Part shown: in pieces, positions 59,842 to 64,000 of the stretch
Position numbering within the stretch: position 1 is the first letter of the stretch
Layout: each line of letters opens with the position of its first letter
Assembly: GCA_023512835.1 (NCBI GenBank)
Contig: CM042091.1
Span: 40,190,107-40,254,106, forward strand
Direction of reading: 5' to 3'
Length of the DNA: 64,000 nucleotides
Source: Taxillus chinensis
Lineage: Eukaryota; Streptophyta; Magnoliopsida; Santalales; Loranthaceae
Translations under genes and position numbers: made by a program
Notes under the pieces: generated by a model
The model's input: the letters and a program-made list of their open reading frames with translations, nothing else
Databases searched by the model: none
Told to the model about the DNA's origin: nothing

Positions 59842-61319
59842 TTACAAAGAAAGAAGGGGAACCCCCTGTAATACCGTCAAGGCATGAGAAGGGAACTGCA
59901 CAGACAATCTGCATCTGTGTTTATCAAATAATTCGATGGATAGAGGTTTAGTGAGGATATCAATAGCTTGTGCCTGCGTGGGAACATACACCAGTTGCAC
60001 ATTTCCTTCTTCCACTTGCTCTTTGATGTAGTGGTAACGATAATCAATATGCTTGGTCTTCAAATGATGAACAAGATTCTTGCTGGTCTTAATCGCACTA
60101 TGGTTATCACACCAAATATTAACAGGCAACTCCGTATATACTCCCAAGTCTGACAATTGTGCGTTCATCCATACCACTTGAGTACATGCAAGATGTGCAG
60201 CTACATATTCAGCTTCGGATGTGCTGCAGGCCATACTGTTCTATTTATAGCCCAACCATGCAACACAATTAAAGCCCAGATAAAAACTGCACCCCTGGTA
60301 GAGCGTCTGTCATCAATATTTCCATCCCAGTCTGCATCAGTGTATGCTTGTAGTTCAATGGAGTCCTTAGAGGGATACCACAACCCCATTCCTAGTGCAC
60401 CATGTAGGTATCTAAGGATCCGTTTGACTGCCAGCAAGTGAGACTCCATAGGATCTACTTGATATATACTTGCCTGACACACATCATGCATCAGATCAGG
60501 TCTAGAGGCTGTAATGTATAAGAGGTTGTCAATCATGCTTCGATACTCCTTCTGATTAACACTAGAGCCTTCCTGATCCTTGTGTAGTTTGCAGCCTGTA
60601 GCCATTGGCATTCCAACAGGCTTGTTATCTTTTATACCATACTTCTTTAGTAGTTCTTTGGCATACTTATGCTGTGATATGAAAATCCCCCCAGATGTTT
60701 GTCTTATCTGTAGCCCTAAGAAGTACATCAATTCTCCTATGAGAGACATTTGAAATTCATCACTCATTCTTTTTTCAAGTCTTCACATAACCCTGAGTGA
60801 CTTCCTCCAAAGATAATGTCATCTACATAGACTATGGTAGCCAGCTGACCTTTATCTGAATTTAGAATATAGAGATTATGATCTACAGTTCCTCTACTGA
60901 AATTCATTTTCTTTAGATATCCATCCAGTCGGCTATACCATGCTCTGAGAGCTTGTTTCAGGCCATACAAGGTTTTTTTCAATCTGCACACATATGTCTC
61001 CTCATCAGCGATCTGTACTCCATCTGGTTGCTCAATGTATACTTCTTCTTTTAGCAAACCATTCAGAAATGCAGACTTCACATCCATTTGATAAACCTTG
61101 AATCTTTTATATGCTGCTAATGCAAGAAACATCTTGATTGTTTCCAGCCTCATCATTGGTGTAAAAGTTTCATCCACATATATTCCCTTAATTTGAGAAT
61201 ATCCCTTACATACCAGTCTAGCCTTGTTCCTAACAACCTTGCCATCCTCATTCAGTTTATTCCTAAAAACCCATTTTGTGCTGATGACATTCTTGTTCTT
61301 GGGTCTAGGAACCAACTCC
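59842..61319 (-). pseudogene. Copia reverse transcriptase and RNase H (3' half)
   Basis: Minus-strand frames in order: 61319-60764 with the RT start [67 protein letters not shown] and the catalytic [12 protein letters not shown]; 60767-60201 with the RT end (LIGELMYFLGLQIRQ) and RNase H YTDADWDGNIDDRRST; and 60234-59842 with STSEAEYVAA, WCDNHSAIKTSKNLVHH and the RNase H end. Two frame changes and one hAT insertion separate the pieces. Similar to Tork- or SIRE-like Copia elements by its motifs. Confidence 0.92.
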
Positions 61320-61327
61320 CATGTCTT

Positions 61328-62703
61328 TAGGGCCGGCCTTAGGCTTTTGCAACCTAAAGCGGCCGATTGAGGCCCCCAATTTGTTGGGGCCCCAAAATTT
61401 TCCAGGCCTCTTTCTTTGAGCCTCATTCGCAAAAGGAAATCACACGCCGCACGCCTCCATCTCGCAAAAGGAAATCGCACGTCACGCCTCTGCCTGCCAT
61501 CGCGCCTCGCCTCGCCTCACAACCTCACCTCTCTTCCTTCTCATCCTCTGTATTGGAGGCCCCCCTTGCGGCCTCGCCTGTCCCTCAGCCTCGGCGGATG
61601 GATCGATGTCTCTCCCTTGCCTGGACGCCGACAGATCCGCCTCTCCCTTGCCTCGATGCCCAATGGCGACAGATCCATGGTATGCACAACCTACAGATTG
61701 ATTTATAATTTACATATTCTTTCAATTTTGGTTTAAAGTTTTTGTCCATTTTTTAGGTTTAAATGATCTAAGCCATTTCTCTTGTTTCGTGAGAAAATAA
61801 AATAAAATAAAATATCAATCATTGGCATTTAAGTTAGGTAGAAATGGTTCCCAAATATCCTCCCAATTTTAAAAGAATTGAATAATTGAGACAAAATTTG
61901 TATAAGCTAATGATATTTTAGGCTATATTATTTATTAGAAATTTTTTGTTTGTAACAACATTTGGCCATGGATATAGGCATTTACATTTGAATACTTTTG
62001 CATATATGTAGTTATCACACCGTGGTTCCTTATGGTAATGGAGCAACAAGTATGAAATGAAACCTTCACTGTTTTATGTAGGGAAAAGTGAAGGAAACCT
62101 AAGTGAAAGTTTTGGAAACTATTGTAATTTAAAGAAAGGTACCTCGTGTTAAGAATTATAATTTCTATAATCTCACTTTTCAAGTGCAATCTTATGTGTT
62201 TACTTGTTTAGGGTAGTGGCAGGTACTCAGGGTGTAAAGGTCCCCTCTAGTGACGAGAAGGCCAAGGGTCAGGGTTCTGCATCTGTTAGTATTGGCAGGT
62301 ATCTATAATCTAATATTCGGTTTGACATCATTCTGAACTTGGTTTGAAACCAAAATAGGATGATATTGAAAAATATTTAATTTCATTTCACAAGATGGTT
62401 GCAAAGGGCAGCATAATGCAAACTAGGTTGGTGCACTTGAAGTGTCTTACGCTTTGTGTAAAGAGTATGTAATTAATCAAAAATGTTAATATTTTGTTTA
62501 TTTTTGGTGCTTGAAGGAAGTCTTTAGTGGTGCTCAAGAGAGTTGATAGGGCGAACTCAAGTGATGGAAATGCGGCCTCAAGTAAAGTTTTTATGGTATC
62601 AGAGACTCTATTGTTGAAAAAAATTCTTTCATAAGCATATTATCCTAGGGGGCCCCATTCTAAAACTTCGCTTAGGGCCACCCAAACTCCAGGGCCAGCC
62701 CTG
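61328..62703. mobile_element. non-autonomous hAT element (1376 bp) with perfect 8-bp TSD
   Basis: Inserted in the Copia RT gene between the codons for NKN...TKWVF-upstream text and the integrase linker. The ends are TAGGGCCGGCC and GGCCAGCCCTG, an imperfect inverted repeat. The flanks are CATGTCTT at 61320-61327 and again at 62704-62711, an exact 8-bp duplication as made by hAT transposases. Excision in silico rejoins the Copia frame. Inside there is no transposase. GC-rich 61400-61680 and short exon-like blocks near 62216-62300 and 62515-62600 may be captured host sequence. Confidence 0.9.
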
Positions 62704-62711
62704 CATGTCTT

Positions 62712-64000
62712 ATTCTTTTCAATTTGATCCATCTCCTTATTCATTACTATGATCCAAGCTTCGTCCTCTACTGCCTCTCCAATTGACTTTGGTTCAACTT
62801 GTGAAAGCAATGCAGTAGCTCTTGTAAATTTTCTTCTGGTAGTTACACTTGCTTTGGGATCACCAAGGATCTGATCCTTGTTATGTACACTGGACCATGT
62901 CCTCCTGGTTTTCTTGTTTGAACCTTCTCCGGGATTGGACTCTCCCTTCTCTTCCTCATCAGGCTTCTCTGAGTTTGTGTCCTCATTCCTCTATTCTTTT
63001 TCATGTTCAGACTTCTCTTCTTCCCAAGGTTCTTCTATTTCAAAGTCTGGACTCTCATCCTCATATACATCCTTCTTCCAATTCTCATCAACCTTAACCT
63101 TGCTTGAAGTTATGACTTTTCCGAGCTTTAGAAGAAATACTCTATATCCCTTTGTCTGATATGAGTATCCAACAAAAATTCCTTCCTCAGATCTGGCATA
63201 AAACTTTCCTCTTCCTTATTCCTTTATCTTAACAAAACAAGGACTACCAAATATTTTGAAGTACTTCGCTGTTGACTTCTTCCCACACCATATTTCATAG
63301 GGTGTGCAGTCTATCCTTGGTCTTAGAGTTACTCTGTTCGGGAGGTGTATTGCTGTTCTTGTTGCCTTTGCCCAAAACCTTACATGTAGATTCGCTTCCA
63401 GTAGTAAGGTTCTGCCCATTTCAATGACAGGCCTGTTCTTCCTTTCAATAACTCCATTCTGTTGTGGAGTTCTTGCTGCTGATAGTTGATGTTGAATCCC
63501 ATGTTTATCTAAATATCTTTCAAAGGCCTCATTTGTAAACTCGTACCATGATCAAATCTTAAGATCTTAATTCTTCGACCACTGTCATTCTCAGCTATTC
63601 TTCTGTACTTCTTGAAGCAATCTAGAGCTTCTGTCTTGTGCTTTAAATACATAAGGTAGGTTCTCCTGGTGAAATCATCCACAAACAAGATGAAATATCT
63701 CTCACCATTGAGTCCCTTGTTCCTTATAGGTCCGCATAAGTCAGTATGCACAATCTCCAGAGCTACTTCTGAACTATACTCCTTTACTTTATAATGAAAT
63801 CTGGTCTGCTTTCCATGTAAGCATGCTCAGCAGACATGCTCTCTATCTCTTATAATATCTTGGATATCTCTGATAGCCTTGTACTTAACAAGTCTTCTCA
63901 TATTCTACTGATTTAGATGTCCAGTCTTCTATTCCAGAGTTCATTCTCTTCTGTCTTTATTATATGACAGCTATGGGTCTTGTTTTCATCAATCACATAT
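62712..64000 (-). pseudogene. Copia integrase and linker, 5' part running off the window
   Basis: Continuation of the same Copia element beyond the hAT insertion. The linker is Glu/Ser-rich (about 62900-63110). The integrase end is at 63419-63216 (GRTLLLEANLHVRFWAKA, TPYEIWCGKKSTAKYFKIFG). The motif PQQNGVIERKN is recognisable across frames near 63435-63470. The catalytic front is at 63751-63509 (MHTDLCGPIRNKG, FVDDFTRRTYLMYLK). Frames are broken in several places. Gag, PBS and the 5' LTR lie outside the window. Confidence 0.88.

Noticed and set aside
61367..61736. Two overlapping Arg/Leu/Ser-rich frames
   Set aside because: They lie wholly inside the non-autonomous hAT element and start at its terminus; kept only as possible captured sequence.

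Overview
The window is nuclear DNA from a flowering plant, probably a TE-rich dicot (species not identifiable by eye). The evidence is GT-AG introns, a plant-style nuclear tRNA-Thr gene, and plant lineages of Ty1/Copia, Ty3/Gypsy (chromodomain and Tat-like), L1-type LINE and hAT elements. There is one host protein-coding gene and one tRNA gene; almost everything else that can be named is transposable-element DNA.

Host gene: a 14-exon gene on the + strand from 7634 to 46019 encodes a 646-residue asparagine synthetase domain-containing protein 1 (ASNSD1-like). It has an N-terminal Ntn-type glutamine amidotransferase domain and a C-terminal ATP-pyrophosphatase (asparagine synthase) domain. The exons total only 1941 nt. 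They lie in four islands (7634-11086, 17232-18061, 29819-30106, 45660-46019) separated by introns of 6.1, 11.8 and 15.6 kb that are filled with transposons. All phases and splice sites close into one open frame, so the gene looks functional. A tRNA-Thr(CGU) gene lies divergently 127 bp upstream of its start codon.

Transposon layout: 1-6.1 kb holds a Tat-like Gypsy LTR tail and a collapsed chromodomain Gypsy element whose 3' LTR junction carries a 2.4-kb TG...CA insertion. Intron 7 has a minus-strand Copia element that lost its RT core. Intron 10 has a decayed Copia element carrying an 823-bp TIR element, a decayed hAT transposase element and an L1 3' remnant. Intron 12 has an almost intact 4.75-kb Copia element with a perfect 5-bp target-site duplication (TSD), plus an old Copia element (also with a perfect TSD) into which an opposite-strand Copia element was inserted.

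Downstream of the gene, 47.3-53.1 kb is a nearly complete chromodomain Gypsy element whose 3' LTR contains a 324-bp piece of its own integrase region. The 54.6-57.7 kb stretch is probably a long Tat-like LTR. From 58.1 kb to the window end lies a minus-strand Copia element, interrupted by a 1.38-kb non-autonomous hAT element with a perfect 8-bp TSD. I saw no CRISPR array, rRNA or defence-type gene cluster. The novelty is in genome architecture (LTR self-capture, nested insertions, an intron-bloated housekeeping gene), not in a new enzyme system.
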